The notes below the pieces were generated by a model. The model was not told the origin of the DNA. It was given only the letters and a program-made list of their open reading frames with translations, and did not search any database. A program made the position numbers and the translations under genes. This document shows positions 43,432 to 54,190 of a stretch of 64,000 bases of DNA, piece after piece; position 1 is the stretch's first letter, and each line of letters begins with the position of its first letter. The DNA comes from Gordonia paraffinivorans NBRC 108238 (GTDB taxonomy: Bacteria; Actinomycetota; Actinomycetes; Mycobacteriales; Mycobacteriaceae): positions 1-64,000 of the forward strand of contig NZ_BAOQ01000029.1 of NCBI RefSeq assembly GCF_000344155.1, written 5' to 3'.

Positions 43432-46400
43432 GACTGCATCGCTTGCGGATCAAGGCCTTCGGGCCGTTCGCCGACGAGGTCGTCATCGACTTCGACGAAC
43501 TCGGCGCCGACGGGCTCTTCCTGCTGCACGGCCAGACCGGTGCGGGCAAGACCACCGTTCTCGACGCGGTCGCCTTCGCGCTGTACGGCCGGGTTCCCGG
43601 TGCCCGCGACACCACCCGCCGCCTGCGCTCGGACCATGCCGCGTCCGATCAGGCCCCGGAGGTCGAGCTCGAGGCGACCATCGGTTCCCGACGACTGCGC
43701 ATCACCCGCACGCCCGAGTACGAACGGCCGAAGAAGCGCGGTGAGGGGATGCGGAAGATCAACGCCACCGCGTCGTTGGCCTGGCTCGACGGCTCCGGGC
43801 CCGACCTGACTCGCATCCCCGACGTCGGCGAGGCGGTGGTCCGCCTCCTCGGCATGAGCGCCGACCAGTTCTTCCAGGTCGTGTTGCTGCCACAGGGCGA
43901 CTTCGCCCGCTTCCTCCGGGCCCATCCCGACGAGCGGGAGGCGTTGCTGGAGAAGCTGTTCGACACCGAACGCTTCGGCGACATCGAGGACTGGCTGCGG
44001 GATCGGGCCCGGGAGAGCGCGACCCGGCTCTCCGAACACGCCGCCGCCGTGGAGCGGGTCGCCGGACAGATCGTCGCCATCAGCGGGGTCCCGGCGCCCG
44101 CGGAGGCCGACTTCGAGTGGGCGCAGGGCTGTCTCGACGCCGCACGTGAGGCCGCCGAGCGCACCGGGGCGGAGCTCACGGCCGCGCAGGCCGCGGCCGA
44201 GCAGGCGGAGGCCGCCCACCGCGACGCGCTGCGGGCCGAGGACCTGCGACGCCGCGGGGTGCAGGCGCGAGACCGCCTGGCACAGCTCGAGGAAGGGGCC
44301 GAGACCCTGGCCGAGGCCGACCGCGCACGACGACTCGCGTTGCGCGCGGCGCCGATCGCCCACCTCGCCGACGACCACGACCGGCTGACCGCCGAGGTCG
44401 CCGAGAAGACGGTCGCGGCCGATCGTGCTCGTGAGGCGCTCGCCGAACTCGCCGAAGGCCGACCGCTCTGCGAATCCGACTGCGACGACGCCACTCTGGT
44501 CGCCGCCGTCGACCGCTGGACCGAGGAATCCGGCAGGTGGGAGCCGCTCGCCAGGCGTGTCGCGGAGCGTCCGCGCACGGTCGCCGACATCGACGAGCTC
44601 GAGGAGGCGATCGCCGCAGCCGAGCGCGAGGCCGCCGGGATCCGGGAGTTGCTCGACGCGGCCCCCGCTCGTCGCGAGGAGGCGGTCACCGCGCTCCGGG
44701 AGGCAGAGGAACTCCGGGCCCAGGCGCCCAGGCTCCGTGCCGAACGCGACGCCACCCGCCGCATCCTGCAGGCGTTCGATGACCGTGACCAGGTCCTCGA
44801 CCAGCTGGCGAAGGCCGAGCGAGATCTGCTCGACGCACGCGAAAAGCACACGGCAGCAAGGGAGCATCAGCTCGATCTCCGGGAAAGGCGTCTCGCCGGG
44901 ATGGCGAGCGAGCTCGCGCGCGGGCTCGTCGACGGCGAGCCCTGCGTCGTGTGCGGGTCGCCCGACCATCCGGCGCCCGCCGCCGGCGACGAGGAGCAGG
45001 TCGGCGAGGCCGACGAGAAGCGGGCCGCCGCGGACGAGCAGGCAGCGAGTGCGATCCGGTCGATCGCCGAGTCCGAGGTCATCGCGCTGAAGGAACGCCG
45101 CGCGAATCTCGATGCCGTCGTCGGCGACGCCGACCGTGTGGCCACGAAGGCCGAGCTGGACCGGCTCGCCGCCGATCTCGCGGCCGCGGAACGGGCCGCC
45201 GCGCGGACACCCACCCTGAGGGAGGCGGTCGAGCGCATCGACGCCGAGATCGACGGCCGGCGATCTGCGCTTGCCGACCTCGATTCCGCCCAGTCGGCCC
45301 GTCGGGAACGGCTGTCCGGCCTGCGGGAGTCGCTGTCCGCGCTCGACGCCGAGGTGGCCGAGGCGACCGGCGGCCGGATCGGCGTCGACGAGCGGCGTCG
45401 TGAGCTCGCCGAGCTCTGCGCGCGGGCCCGGCGGCTCCGGGAGGCCAGGCGCGACGCCGAGCAGGCCCGCCGACGCCTCGACGAGGTTGCCGACCGGCTC
45501 GCGACGGCCTGCGCCGAGGCCGGATTCGCCACTGTCGAGGACGTCCGGGCCGCGCTGGTCCCGCCGGCGCAGATCCAGGCCTGGGAGCGGATGCTCGAGG
45601 ACGCGGCCACATTGCGCGCCGCCTCCGAGGAGACCCTTGCCGACCCGGAGGTCCGGGAGGTACTCGAGGCGCCGGCTGTCGACGTCGAACGACTGGCCGC
45701 GGATCTGGCCGCCGCCCGCTCACGTCGTGACGAGGCGGCGCAGCGCAACGCCGTGGCGGTGCAACGCCGTACCGACCTCGATCGGTACGTCGCCGACTTC
45801 TGGAACGTCCTCGACGCCCTGGCGCCGATCCAAGAGCGTCACGCCGAACTCTCGGGTCTCGCCGACCTAGTCGGCGGACGCGGGCAGAACTCGCGCCGGA
45901 TGTCGCTGCGCTCCTACGTGCTCGCCGCGCGTCTCGACGAGGTGCTCGTCGCCGCGTCGGGTCGGTTGCGTGAGATGTCCTCGGGGCGTTACGAATTCGT
46001 CCACTCCGACACAGCAGCCGTCCGCGGGCGACGCCGGGGCCTGGGGATCGAGGTCCGCGACGAGTACACCGGCGCCGTGCGTCCCACCTCGACGCTCTCC
46101 GGCGGGGAGACCTTCTTCGCCTCGTTGGCGCTGGCCCTCGGTCTCGCCGACGTGGTGTCGGCGGAATCGGGCGGACGCGTCCTGGACACGATCTTCATCG
46201 ACGAGGGTTTCGGCACCCTCGATCCGGAGGCGCTCGACCTCGTCATGGGCGTGCTCGACGACCTCCGCTCGGGTGGCCGCGTGGTCGGCGTCGTCAGCCA
46301 CGTCGACGAGCTGCGCGCCCGGATACCGTCGCAATTGCACGTCGTCCGGCGTGAGAACGGCTCGACGCTGCGGGTGCAGAGCCCGCTCGGCGTGTCGTGA
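43428..46400 (+). CDS. sbcC: Exonuclease subunit SbcC (Rad50-like SMC ATPase)
   Basis: The ATPase/tether subunit, 990 residues. Walker A GQTGAGKTT lies near 35-43, then FFQVVLLPQGDFARFLRA (Q-loop region). Two long coiled coils flank the zinc hook CVVCG at about 505-509, the C-x-x-C that links two molecules through zinc. ABC signature STLSGGETFFASLALALG is near 888 and Walker B LDTIFIDEGFGTLD near 920. All functional motifs are intact. ATG 43428 overlaps sbcD by 4 bases. The coiled coil is Ala/Glu/Arg-rich, as expected in high-GC bacteria. Confidence 0.94.
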   Translation: MRLHRLRIKAFGPFADEVVIDFDELGADGLFLLHGQTGAGKTTVLDAVAFALYGRVPGARDTTRRLRSDHAASDQAPEVELEATIGSRRLRITRTPEYERPKKRGEGMRKINATASLAWLDGSGPDLTRIPDVGEAVVRLLGMSADQFFQVVLLPQGDFARFLRAHPDEREALLEKLFDTERFGDIEDWLRDRARESATRLSEHAAAVERVAGQIVAISGVPAPAEADFEWAQGCLDAAREAAERTGAELTAAQAAAEQAEAAHRDALRAEDLRRRGVQARDRLAQLEEGAETLAEADRARRLALRAAPIAHLADDHDRLTAEVAEKTVAADRAREALAELAEGRPLCESDCDDATLVAAVDRWTEESGRWEPLARRVAERPRTVADIDELEEAIAAAEREAAGIRELLDAAPARREEAVTALREAEELRAQAPRLRAERDATRRILQAFDDRDQVLDQLAKAERDLLDAREKHTAAREHQLDLRERRLAGMASELARGLVDGEPCVVCGSPDHPAPAAGDEEQVGEADEKRAAADEQAASAIRSIAESEVIALKERRANLDAVVGDADRVATKAELDRLAADLAAAERAAARTPTLREAVERIDAEIDGRRSALADLDSAQSARRERLSGLRESLSALDAEVAEATGGRIGVDERRRELAELCARARRLREARRDAEQARRRLDEVADRLATACAEAGFATVEDVRAALVPPAQIQAWERMLEDAATLRAASEETLADPEVREVLEAPAVDVERLAADLAAARSRRDEAAQRNAVAVQRRTDLDRYVADFWNVLDALAPIQERHAELSGLADLVGGRGQNSRRMSLRSYVLAARLDEVLVAASGRLREMSSGRYEFVHSDTAAVRGRRRGLGIEVRDEYTGAVRPTSTLSGGETFFASLALALGLADVVSAESGGRVLDTIFIDEGFGTLDPEALDLVMGVLDDLRSGGRVVGVVSHVDELRARIPSQLHVVRRENGSTLRVQSPLGVS

Positions 46401-46456
46401 GCAGCCCGATTGTGATGTGACGGTGGGCGTGCGCTAATCTTGGTTCCGCCCGTTGA

Positions 46457-46529
46457 GCCCCCGTAGCTCAGGGGATAGAGCGTCTGCCTCCGGAGCAGAA
46501 GGCCGCAGGTTCGAATCCTGCCGGGGGCA
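46457..46529 (+). tRNA. tRNA-Arg(CCG)
   Basis: A 73-base sequence folds as a complete cloverleaf: acceptor GCCCCCG/CGGGGGC, D arm GCTC/GAGC, anticodon arm TCTGC/GCAGA with loop CTCCGGA (anticodon CCG, reads CGG), T arm GCAGG/CCTGC with TTCGAAT, discriminator A. The 3' CCA is not encoded. A hairpin with a T-tract follows. Confidence 0.97.
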
Positions 46530-46545
46530 CAGAGAATCTCCTTCA

Positions 46546-46577
46546 CCCGTGCCGTTCGCGCACGGGTTTTCTTCTTT
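46546..46577 (+). terminator. Intrinsic terminator with T-tract after tRNA-Arg
   Basis: CCCGTGC (46546-46552) pairs with GCACGGG (46560-46566), followed by TTTTCTTCTTT. This is the only classical U-tailed terminator I see in the window, in keeping with termination of a stable RNA. Confidence 0.8.
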
Positions 46578-46718
46578 CCCGGTGATGGTGTCGCGTCCGA
46601 ATCCGGGCACATCGGTTCGTGATCGGGCAGGCAGGTCCGTAAGGCAGCTGCAAGCGGTCGGTAAGTCGTGGGGCGCACGATGACGGCGATCAAACGGTCA
46701 CGACCAGAGGAGAAGCCA

Positions 46719-47402
46719 GTGACAAGCCGTCCCATCAGCCGATCCGCCGGCGAGCGCGCTCCGGACCTCACCGGCATGAAGGTCGCCCATCGCGCCATGC
46801 TCGCCGATACTCGCCGATTCACCGAGATCGTGCACCGGATCGGTGCGGGCGAGGCGTGTGGTGCCCGCCGCCGCCGGACGATCGCCGACTATCTCGGCCT
46901 TCTGTGCGACTCGATCCACCATCGCCACACCGTCGAAGACGACGTGGTGTGGCCGATCCTCGAGTCCTCGGCGGGGGCGGCCATCGATGTCCGGGAACTG
47001 CAGGACGACCACGCCGAGCTCGAAGGGCTGCTCGGCGATCTGCGTAACCGGGTCGACGCATTCGCCAGAGCGAGAGAGGGGGACAGGCGGGTCTCGGCCG
47101 AGCTCGCCGAGGCGTTGGCGCGAACCCACGAGTTGCTCGCCGAACGCATCGCGGAAGAAGAGAGGGCGGTGTTCCCGATCGTCGCCCGATATGTCAGCGT
47201 GTCCGACTGGGATCGCGTCGAGAAGGCCGCTCGCACCGGGGGAAAGATGCGGTTCGAGGCGCCGCGGATGTTACGGCACGCCGAGCCGAGCGAACTCGCG
47301 AAGATGAAAAAGGAAGCGGGACCGATCATCCGCGCACTACTCGCCCTGCTGATGCGGGGTCACGACAAGAGGGAGGCGATCATCGCCGGCCCAGCTCGCT
47401 GA
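46719..47402 (+). CDS. Hemerythrin HHE-domain protein
   Basis: A 227-residue protein with a four-helix HHE cation-binding domain. Candidate iron ligands: KVAHRAMLADTRRF (His), IHHRHTVEDDVVWPIL (His, Glu), LQDDHAELEGLL (His) and LLAERIAEEERAVFPIV (Glu). Such proteins bind a di-iron centre and sense or carry O2/NO, or act in stress regulation. A further C-terminal segment (RFEAPRMLRHAEPSELAKMKKEAGPIIRALLALL) is not part of the standard domain. GTG 46719 is chosen because AGAGGAG lies six bases before it; ATG 46680 is also in frame. Its 3' end overlaps the convergent SARP gene by 23 bases. Confidence 0.85.
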   Translation: MTSRPISRSAGERAPDLTGMKVAHRAMLADTRRFTEIVHRIGAGEACGARRRRTIADYLGLLCDSIHHRHTVEDDVVWPILESSAGAAIDVRELQDDHAELEGLLGDLRNRVDAFARAREGDRRVSAELAEALARTHELLAERIAEEERAVFPIVARYVSVSDWDRVEKAARTGGKMRFEAPRMLRHAEPSELAKMKKEAGPIIRALLALLMRGHDKREAIIAGPAR

Positions 47403-50400
47403 GTCCGGCCTCGATCCTCGACCGGATCCGCGTGGCCGCGTGACGGTGGTGGGCCGCGGCCGCCGGATCATCGAGAAGATCGGCGAGCTCGGCGAGGACG
47501 ACGTCCATCGGACCGAACACCACCGATCCGGAGTTCAGCCCGGCGACCGTCCGCGACCAGAGCCGGAGCTCCGCGTAGAACTCGGCGGCCTCCTCGACCA
47601 TCCTCAGGCGGACCAGTGCACGCGCGTGGAACACCGACATCGCGGTCCAGTAGAAGTCGCGGCTCACCGGCACGGCGTCTTGCGCGACGCGTCGGGCGCG
47701 CTCGACGTCGCCCGCATCGAGCAGGGCGACCACATAGGCCCACGTCACCATCGCGGGTGCCGCGTCGACGACCAGCGCCAGCGGCTCGACGAGGTGTGCG
47801 AGGGACCCGCGGAACCAGCCGATGACCATTTCGCCGACGAGCCCGATCTCGGCGGCGTTGAGCGCCCCGGCGGCGGCCAGCCTGCCGGCGAGCTCGCGAT
47901 ACTCGTGTTCGGCCCGGTCGATGTCGCCGCCGAGCACCTCCAGGACAGCGGAGAATGCGCTGAGCACCACGACGAGCTCGCCGGCCCGTCCGCTGGAAGC
48001 GGTCCGCAACCCCAGCTGCACCTCGGCCGCGGCACCGGGCAGGTCGGTGTCGGCGGCGCGGGCGAGGAACGAGAAGAAGTGTGCGGCCGCCTGGTAGGCG
48101 AGGATTCCCGAGGCCTGGGCTGCACGTGCGAACTCGTCGGCGAAAGCGGGGAGGTCCGCGGCGGCGTCGGGGTCCAGCGCCGTGTACACGCGGGCATTCC
48201 ACGCCGCGCAGAGCGCTTCGGGGTCGTCACAGCGATCGGCCGTCTCCACCGCCTGCGCGGCCAGCTCGATCGCGAGCCGGTCGTCGATGCCGTCGAGTTC
48301 GAAGACCGCACACACCAGCAGATACACGCGTTGCACGCCGGTCGCGTGATCGAGCGCGTCCGTCATCGCGGTGATCAGCTCGGCGTCGGCGGTGCGTTGC
48401 CGACGGATGGTCCAGATGACCGGAGCGCGCCAGCACGTCAACGCAGTCAGCTCGAGGTCGTGGTCGCCGAGCCCGCGCGAGAGCGCCAGGGCCTGCTTGC
48501 GGCGGGCTCTGGCCTCGATGGTGTCGTCGCCGCGGTACGCGAGGGCCGTCACCAGTCGGGTCAGTGCCTCGACGAGCGCCGCGGTCGACGAGGCCTCGGT
48601 GTCGTCGGCGGCGTGTCCGGCCATCTCGTGGAGACGTACCGCGGTTCGCCACAGCTCCGCGGAGTCGGCCTTGAACTCGGTGTCGAACCGTGCCCGCGCC
48701 GCCCGCGTCACCAACTCGATGGCGTGTTCGAGGGTGTCCGGAGACGCGCCCGCGGCGGCATGATGGGCGAGCACATCCGGGTCGGCACCGGGCATCCGTT
48801 CGAGGTAGGACACGATCTGCCAGTGCGAGCGACGTTTGCGTAGCGCCGGCACGCTGTCGTAGACGGTGTCGCGTACCAGGACGTGGTTGAAGTGCACGCG
48901 GTCGATGTCGGCGGTCAGCAGGCCGGCCGCGACGGCCGTGTCGATGGCGTCGAGGAGCTCGTCTTCGGCGTCCGCCCGGTCGCCGGTTGTGTTCCACAGC
49001 GCGAGGAGAGCGTCGATCGGTGCGGCGCGACCGAACAGCGCGGCCATTCGCAACACGGTGGCGACCTCTGCGGGAAGCCGCTGGACCCGTTGCAGGAGAA
49101 CGCTCCGGACCCCGTCGGGCACCGCTTCCGTGGCCGCTGACCGCCCCCGGGACGCGATGAGCTTCGCGAGCTCCCGGGTGAACAGCGGGTTGCCGTCCGT
49201 GCGCGAGCGCAGCAGGTTCACGAGCTCGTCGTCGACCCGACCCAGGCCGACGGACCGTGCGATCTCGCGGATGCCCGTGTCGGACAGCCCCTGCAATTCG
49301 ATGTGATCGGCGGTCACCCCGACCAGCGACGCCGTGGTCGCCAGGAGGTCCACGCCGGCCTCGGACGCGCGGTAGGTGACCACGATCAGGACCGGGGACC
49401 GGGCCATCCACGTCACGAGCTGTCGGAGCACCTGCAGTGTCGCGCCGTCGGCCCGGTGCGCGTCGTCGAGGACCAGGACCGTCCCCGGTGCCGATGCGTC
49501 CGCCCGGCAGGCATCCGCCAGCTGTCGGGCGATGTCGAACGTGGTGTCGAGTCCCCCGGCGCTCGCCTGGGCGGGAGGAACGCCGAGCTGCTGCAACATC
49601 TCTCGCCAGGCCCAGCCGGTCGGCGCGCCGTCGACCTCGGGACAGTGCCCGCTCGCACCGACCCAGCCGCGGGAGGCCAGACGCCCGACGACCGTCTGGG
49701 CGAACGTGCTCTTGCCGCCACCGGCCTCGCGCTGACCCACACGACGCGCAGTCCGGACCCGATGACGGTCTCGGCGTGTGCGCTCAGGGTTGCCAGCTCG
49801 TCCTCGCGCCCGGCGGGCTCGCGGTCCCCGGTCGCCGGGTGCGCCGCGTTTGCGGCCGGGGGTGACGGTGGGTGGGCGGTGACCGGTCCGGTCACAGGAG
49901 AGTCCAGCGACGGGGACTGGTGGAGGATGTCGTGCTCGAGTCGCCGGATCGCAGGCGCCGGATCGACTCCCAGCTCGTCGGCGAGGAACGAGCGCAACCG
50001 GCGCAGTGTGCCGAGGGCATCCGCCTGTCGCCCGAGCCGGTACTGGGCCAGCGCGAGGAGCCGGAAGAACTCCTCGCGGGTGGGCTGGTCCTCGCACTCT
50101 GCGGGCAGCATCTGCGCTACCTGTGGTGCCTGCCCGTGATCGACGGCGAGTGCCGCCCACTGTTCCACCGCGGATCGCCGGAGATCCTGCAGTCGCGCGA
50201 CCTCGGGTTGCGCCCACGTCTCGCCGGAGAAGACCCCGTAGGGCTCGCCCCGCCACAGTCGGAGCGCAGCGTCGAGATCGTCCAGTCGCCGCACGGGCTC
50301 GACGGGTTCGGCCGCGGCGACGACGGATTCGAAGGCCCACGCGTCGACCGCGGCGCGCGGCAGCCGCAACGCGTAACCGGGTTGTTCACTGACGAGCACC

Positions 50401-50702
50401 GTGGCGGGCGCCCGAGGGAGTCGCCACGGTTCGATGACGCGGCGGAGGTTCGACACCTGAACCTGTAGTCCGGCAAGGGCCTTGGGTGGTGGTTCGCCGT
50501 TCCACAGGTCGTCGATCAATCGGTCCGTGGACACCACGCGTCCCTGACCCGCCACGAGGCGCGCCAGGACCGCCCGCTGTCTGCCAGGCCCGAGATCCAC
50601 TGGTTCGTAATCGATCTCGCAGGAGACCGGACCGAGCACGGAGATCCGCGGCGGCGGACCCGCACCTTCGGCCGGAGTTGCGTCCCGAACCCCCATGACC
50701 AT
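47380..50702 (-). pseudogene. SARP/AfsR-type regulator with AAA and TPR domains, broken by a frameshift
   Basis: A large regulator of about 1107 codons read in two frames. From ATG 50702 (AAGGGA five bases upstream): OmpR-like winged helix (RQRAVLARLVAGQGRVVSTDRLIDDLWNGE), then a BTAD domain (about 105-255), then the start of an AAA_16 ATPase. In this frame the protein runs out of family sequence and stops at 49413. The ATPase continues in another frame from GEAGGGKSTF through LVLDDAHRADG to a long TPR-like C-terminus ending at 47380. Adding one G between 49730 and 49731 restores the Walker A exactly (VSGEAGGGKST). So it is either a real null allele or a sequencing error. No LuxR domain is visible. 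Confidence 0.72.
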
Positions 50703-50756
50703 TCGGATCCCTTCGTCGCCGACGTCAGACTATCGCCGACGGACCCGCCCGGTGGC

Positions 50757-51518
50757 TCAGTTCATCGGCAACGGCCGGGCATCACGCTCGGCGAGCATCG
50801 CCTTGATGATCCCGATCTCCTTCTCCTGGGTGCGCTCCATCCCGGCCGCCATCTCGCGGACGTAGGGCTGGGAGACGTTGGCCGGGTTCGCGGCGTACTC
50901 CATCATGTGCAGCCCGCCCTCGTGGTGGCGCAGCATGAGCTGCAGGAAGGTCGTGTCGACCTCCGGCCCGCGCATCGCGCGGAACCGCTCCATCTCGGCC
51001 GACGTCGCCATGCCGGGCATCGCGGGCTGTTCGGCGTCGGCGTTCGACGGTGTCGAGCCGTGGTCGACGTGGCCGCCTGCGCCGTGATCGCCGTGGTCCT
51101 CTCCGGAGGAGTCGGCGGAGCCGTGACCCATCCAGTCCATCGGCTCGCCGGGGTTGTTGATCGGCTTGCCCCAGCGGACCAGCCACGACTGCATCTGGCC
51201 GATCTCGTTGGACTGGGTGGTCAGGATGTCGAAGGCCATGCTGCGCACCTGCGGGTCGGTGCCGTGCTCGAGCTCGATGGCCGCCATCTCCACACCCTGC
51301 TCGTGGTGCCGGATCATGTCCTGCGCGAATCCGACCGCCGCCGGGCCGGGGGTCTCGGCATCGCTCTTGTCGTCGTCCAGGCTCGCCTGGATCAGCAGGC
51401 CGAGGCCGACGCCGACCAGCAGGATCGCGACGCCGGCGAGTGCCAGCAGCGCGGTGCGACGCCGCGGCGCGGGGGCGGGTTCGGTGGCGGGTGCGGTGCC
51501 CTCGGGTGTCTCGCTCAT
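50757..51518 (-). CDS. DUF305 membrane-anchored protein with His-rich insert
   Basis: A 253-residue protein: a short cytosolic start, one helix (TALLALAGVAILLVGVGLGLLIQASL), then an external domain with two copies of the DUF305 helix-pair motif (DMIRHHEQGVEM and LMLRHHEGGLHMM). Between them is a His/Asp/Gly-rich stretch (GHGSADSSGEDHGDHGAG and more), then PAMPGMATSAEM. DUF305 proteins have a ferritin-like fold and are often linked to copper or other metal stress, and the His/Met content fits metal binding. It starts 22 bases after DUF3105, in the same operon. Function is not established. Confidence 0.88.
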   Translation of the reverse strand: MSETPEGTAPATEPAPAPRRRTALLALAGVAILLVGVGLGLLIQASLDDDKSDAETPGPAAVGFAQDMIRHHEQGVEMAAIELEHGTDPQVRSMAFDILTTQSNEIGQMQSWLVRWGKPINNPGEPMDWMGHGSADSSGEDHGDHGAGGHVDHGSTPSNADAEQPAMPGMATSAEMERFRAMRGPEVDTTFLQLMLRHHEGGLHMMEYAANPANVSQPYVREMAAGMERTQEKEIGIIKAMLAERDARPLPMN

Positions 51519-51540
51519 CGGAAGTCCTTCTCGCGGGCGA

Positions 51541-52362
51541 TCAGTTGCCGGCCGGCATCGGGTTGTCGCCGCCGCCGTCCATCGGGACCGCGTCGGGACC
51601 CGGCTCGCCCTCGTCGGCGGGCGGCGGGTTGGACGGGTCGAAGCCCGGGATGGCGGTACAGGTCGCCTGGGTCTCCGGGTAGGCCGCGGCCTGCGGGTTC
51701 TCCTTGTAGACGCCCGGCATCGTGTTGCGGCGCAGCGCGGTGATGAACTGGTTGACCCGCTCGTCGGTCGCCGAGTCGAGCTTCAGCTGGTGGCCCCAGC
51801 TCTGCAGCGAGACGGGCGAGTCCTGGCCGGGGTAGGGCGACAGGAACAGGTACTGCTCGCCGCGGACGAGGCGCTTGAGGTGGTCGAGGTCCTCCGGCGA
51901 GATGGTGTCCGGGTTGTAGGTGATCCAGATCGAGCCGTGCTCGAGCGCATGGACCGCGTTCTCCGGGCGCAGCGGGTTCGGGTAGACGACGCCGGTGCAG
52001 GTCGCCCAGATCTCGTCGTGCGGACCACCGAACGGCGGCGTCTGGTCGTAGGCGACGCGCTGCGTGGCGTTCACGTGCTTGCCGGCCTCGTAGTAGATCT
52101 TGGTGACGCCGGGGATGTCGTCGGACGGGTCCGGCTTCTGCGGGGACGGGATGAATTCCGACACCGATTCCACCGCGATGTCGTCGCGCTCGTTCTCGCG
52201 CTTCTCGTTGAACTTGGGGACGAGGTAGATCGCGAGTCCCGCGATGAGTCCGATCACGACGACGACGGAGCCGACCACCATCCAGTCGATCCCGCCCGAC
52301 TTGGGGACGGACCCGGACTTCTTACGAGCCTTGGGGACGTTGGCCCCGGATTTGCGCGCCAT
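51541..52362 (-). CDS. DUF3105 membrane-anchored protein
   Basis: A 273-residue protein with a Lys-rich start, one helix ([22 protein letters not shown]), and an external DUF3105 domain ([58 protein letters not shown]) typical of actinobacteria. The [12 protein letters not shown] segment and two cysteines (ATCTG, TCTAIP) could bind metal or form a disulfide. A Pro/Gly/Asp-rich tail follows. It is transcribed ahead of the DUF305 gene with a 22-base gap, and divergently from argS. No function is known for the family. The DUF3105-DUF305 pair recurs in actinobacteria. Confidence 0.88.
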   Translation of the reverse strand: MARKSGANVPKARKKSGSVPKSGGIDWMVVGSVVVVIGLIAGLAIYLVPKFNEKRENERDDIAVESVSEFIPSPQKPDPSDDIPGVTKIYYEAGKHVNATQRVAYDQTPPFGGPHDEIWATCTGVVYPNPLRPENAVHALEHGSIWITYNPDTISPEDLDHLKRLVRGEQYLFLSPYPGQDSPVSLQSWGHQLKLDSATDERVNQFITALRRNTMPGVYKENPQAAAYPETQATCTAIPGFDPSNPPPADEGEPGPDAVPMDGGGDNPMPAGN

Positions 52363-52537
52363 TGACTTCTTTCCTCATCCGATGGGTCACTGCACGCGAG
52401 CGCGGATCCTCGGCGTCCACGCGCGGGCGCAGACGAGTCTACTGATGGACCCGGCGCGTTCGGCGGAGTCGCGGTGCGTCGGCGCAGGGAGGGTGCGATT
52501 ATCGGTGGAAGGGGCCCGGCCAATAGGATGGTGTCCC

Positions 52538-54190
52538 GTGACTCCCGCCGACCTCGCTGCGCTGCTGCGCGCCGTGACCCTGACCGTGGTTCGCGACCAT
52601 GGACTGGATGAGACCCTGGTGCCCGACTCCATCACCGTCGAGCGCCCGCGTCACGCCGACCACGGCGACTATTCCACCAACATCGCCCTGCAGCTCGGCA
52701 AGCGACTCGGCGTGGCTCCCCGCGAGCTCGCCGGCTGGCTGGCCGAGGCCTTCGCCGCCGCCGAGGGCATCGCGAAGACCGAAGTCGCCGGTCCGGGATT
52801 CGTCAACATCTGGCTCGGCGCCGCCGCGCAGAACACCGTCGTCGCGACCGTGCTCGCGCAGGGCGACGGCTACGGCCGCGGCGAGGAGCTCGCCGGCTCG
52901 ATCATCAACCTGGAGTTCGTCTCGGCGAACCCGACCGGCCCGATCCACCTCGGCGGCACCCGCTGGGCCGCGGTCGGCGACGCGCTGGGCCGCGTCCTCG
53001 CCGCACGCGGCGCCGACGTCACCCGCGAGTACTACTTCAACGACCACGGCGAGCAGATCAACCGCTTCGCACGCTCGCTGGAGGCCGCGGCGCTGGGCAA
53101 CCCGGTCCCCGAGGACGGCTACGCCGGCGCCTACATCAACGAGATCGCGGCCAAGGTCGTCGAGCAGGCCCCCGGCGTGCTGGAGCTGCCCGAGGACGAG
53201 CGCGTCGAGACCTTCCGCTCGATCGGCGTCGAGCTGATGTTCACGCACATCAAGGAGAGCCTCCACGAGTTCGGCACCGACTTCGACGTCTACACGCACG
53301 AGAACAAGATGTTCGAGACCGGGCTCGTCGACCGGTGCATCGACGAGCTCAAGGCCAACGGCAACCTGTACGAGAAGGACGGCGCCTGGTGGCTGCGGTC
53401 GACCAACTTCGGCGATGACAAGGACCGCGTCGTCATCAAGAGCGACGGCAACGCCGCCTACATCGCCGGTGACATCGCCTACTACCGCGACAAGCGCAAC
53501 CGCGGCTTCAACCTGTGCATCTACATGCTCGGCGCCGACCACCACGGCTACATCAGCCGGCTCAAGGCCGCCGCCGCGGCCCTCGGGGACGACCCGGACA
53601 GCGTCGAGGTGCTCATCGGCCAGATGGTCAACCTCGTCAAGGACGGCAAGCCGGTGCGCATGTCCAAGCGCGCGGGCAACGTGGTCACCCTCGACGACCT
53701 GGTCGACGCGGTGGGCGTCGACGCCGCGCGGTACTCGCTGATCCGCTCGTCGGTCGACATCAACATCGACATCGACCTGGACCTGCTCACCAAGCAGTCC
53801 AACGACAACCCGGTCTACTACGTGCAGTACGCGCACGCCCGGATGTCGGCGCTGGCCCGCAACGCCGCCGACCTCGGCGTCGTGTCGTCGCTGGACCACC
53901 TCGACCTGCTCGACGATCCGGCCGAGGGCGAGCTGATCCGCACCCTCGGCGACTTCGACGAGGTCGTGTCGACCGCGGCCGCCCTGCGCGAGCCGCACCG
54001 CGTGTGCCGCTACCTCGAGGCGCTCGCCGGCACCTACCACCGCTTCTACGCGAAGTGCCGTGTGTTGCCGCAGGGTGACGAGGAGGTCTCCGACATCCAC
54101 CGCGCACGTCTCGCCCTGTGCGAGGCCACCCGGCAGGTGCTGGCCAACGGGCTGGCACTCGTCGGCGTCAGCGCTCCGGAGCAGATGTGA
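52538..54190 (+). CDS. argS: Arginyl-tRNA synthetase
   Basis: A class I tRNA synthetase of 550 residues, charging tRNA-Arg. The class I HIGH-type signature is in [11 protein letters not shown] (HLG), followed by [14 protein letters not shown]; the KMSKS loop reads RMSKRAGN. The N-terminal Add-1 domain ([17 protein letters not shown]) and C-terminal anticodon-binding domain ([25 protein letters not shown]) are normal. GTG 52538 is the start. It opens the operon argS-lysA-hom-thrC-thrB, joined to lysA by a GTGA overlap; the same order is seen in M. tuberculosis and Corynebacterium. Confidence 0.96.
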   Translation: MTPADLAALLRAVTLTVVRDHGLDETLVPDSITVERPRHADHGDYSTNIALQLGKRLGVAPRELAGWLAEAFAAAEGIAKTEVAGPGFVNIWLGAAAQNTVVATVLAQGDGYGRGEELAGSIINLEFVSANPTGPIHLGGTRWAAVGDALGRVLAARGADVTREYYFNDHGEQINRFARSLEAAALGNPVPEDGYAGAYINEIAAKVVEQAPGVLELPEDERVETFRSIGVELMFTHIKESLHEFGTDFDVYTHENKMFETGLVDRCIDELKANGNLYEKDGAWWLRSTNFGDDKDRVVIKSDGNAAYIAGDIAYYRDKRNRGFNLCIYMLGADHHGYISRLKAAAAALGDDPDSVEVLIGQMVNLVKDGKPVRMSKRAGNVVTLDDLVDAVGVDAARYSLIRSSVDINIDIDLDLLTKQSNDNPVYYVQYAHARMSALARNAADLGVVSSLDHLDLLDDPAEGELIRTLGDFDEVVSTAAALREPHRVCRYLEALAGTYHRFYAKCRVLPQGDEEVSDIHRARLALCEATRQVLANGLALVGVSAPEQM

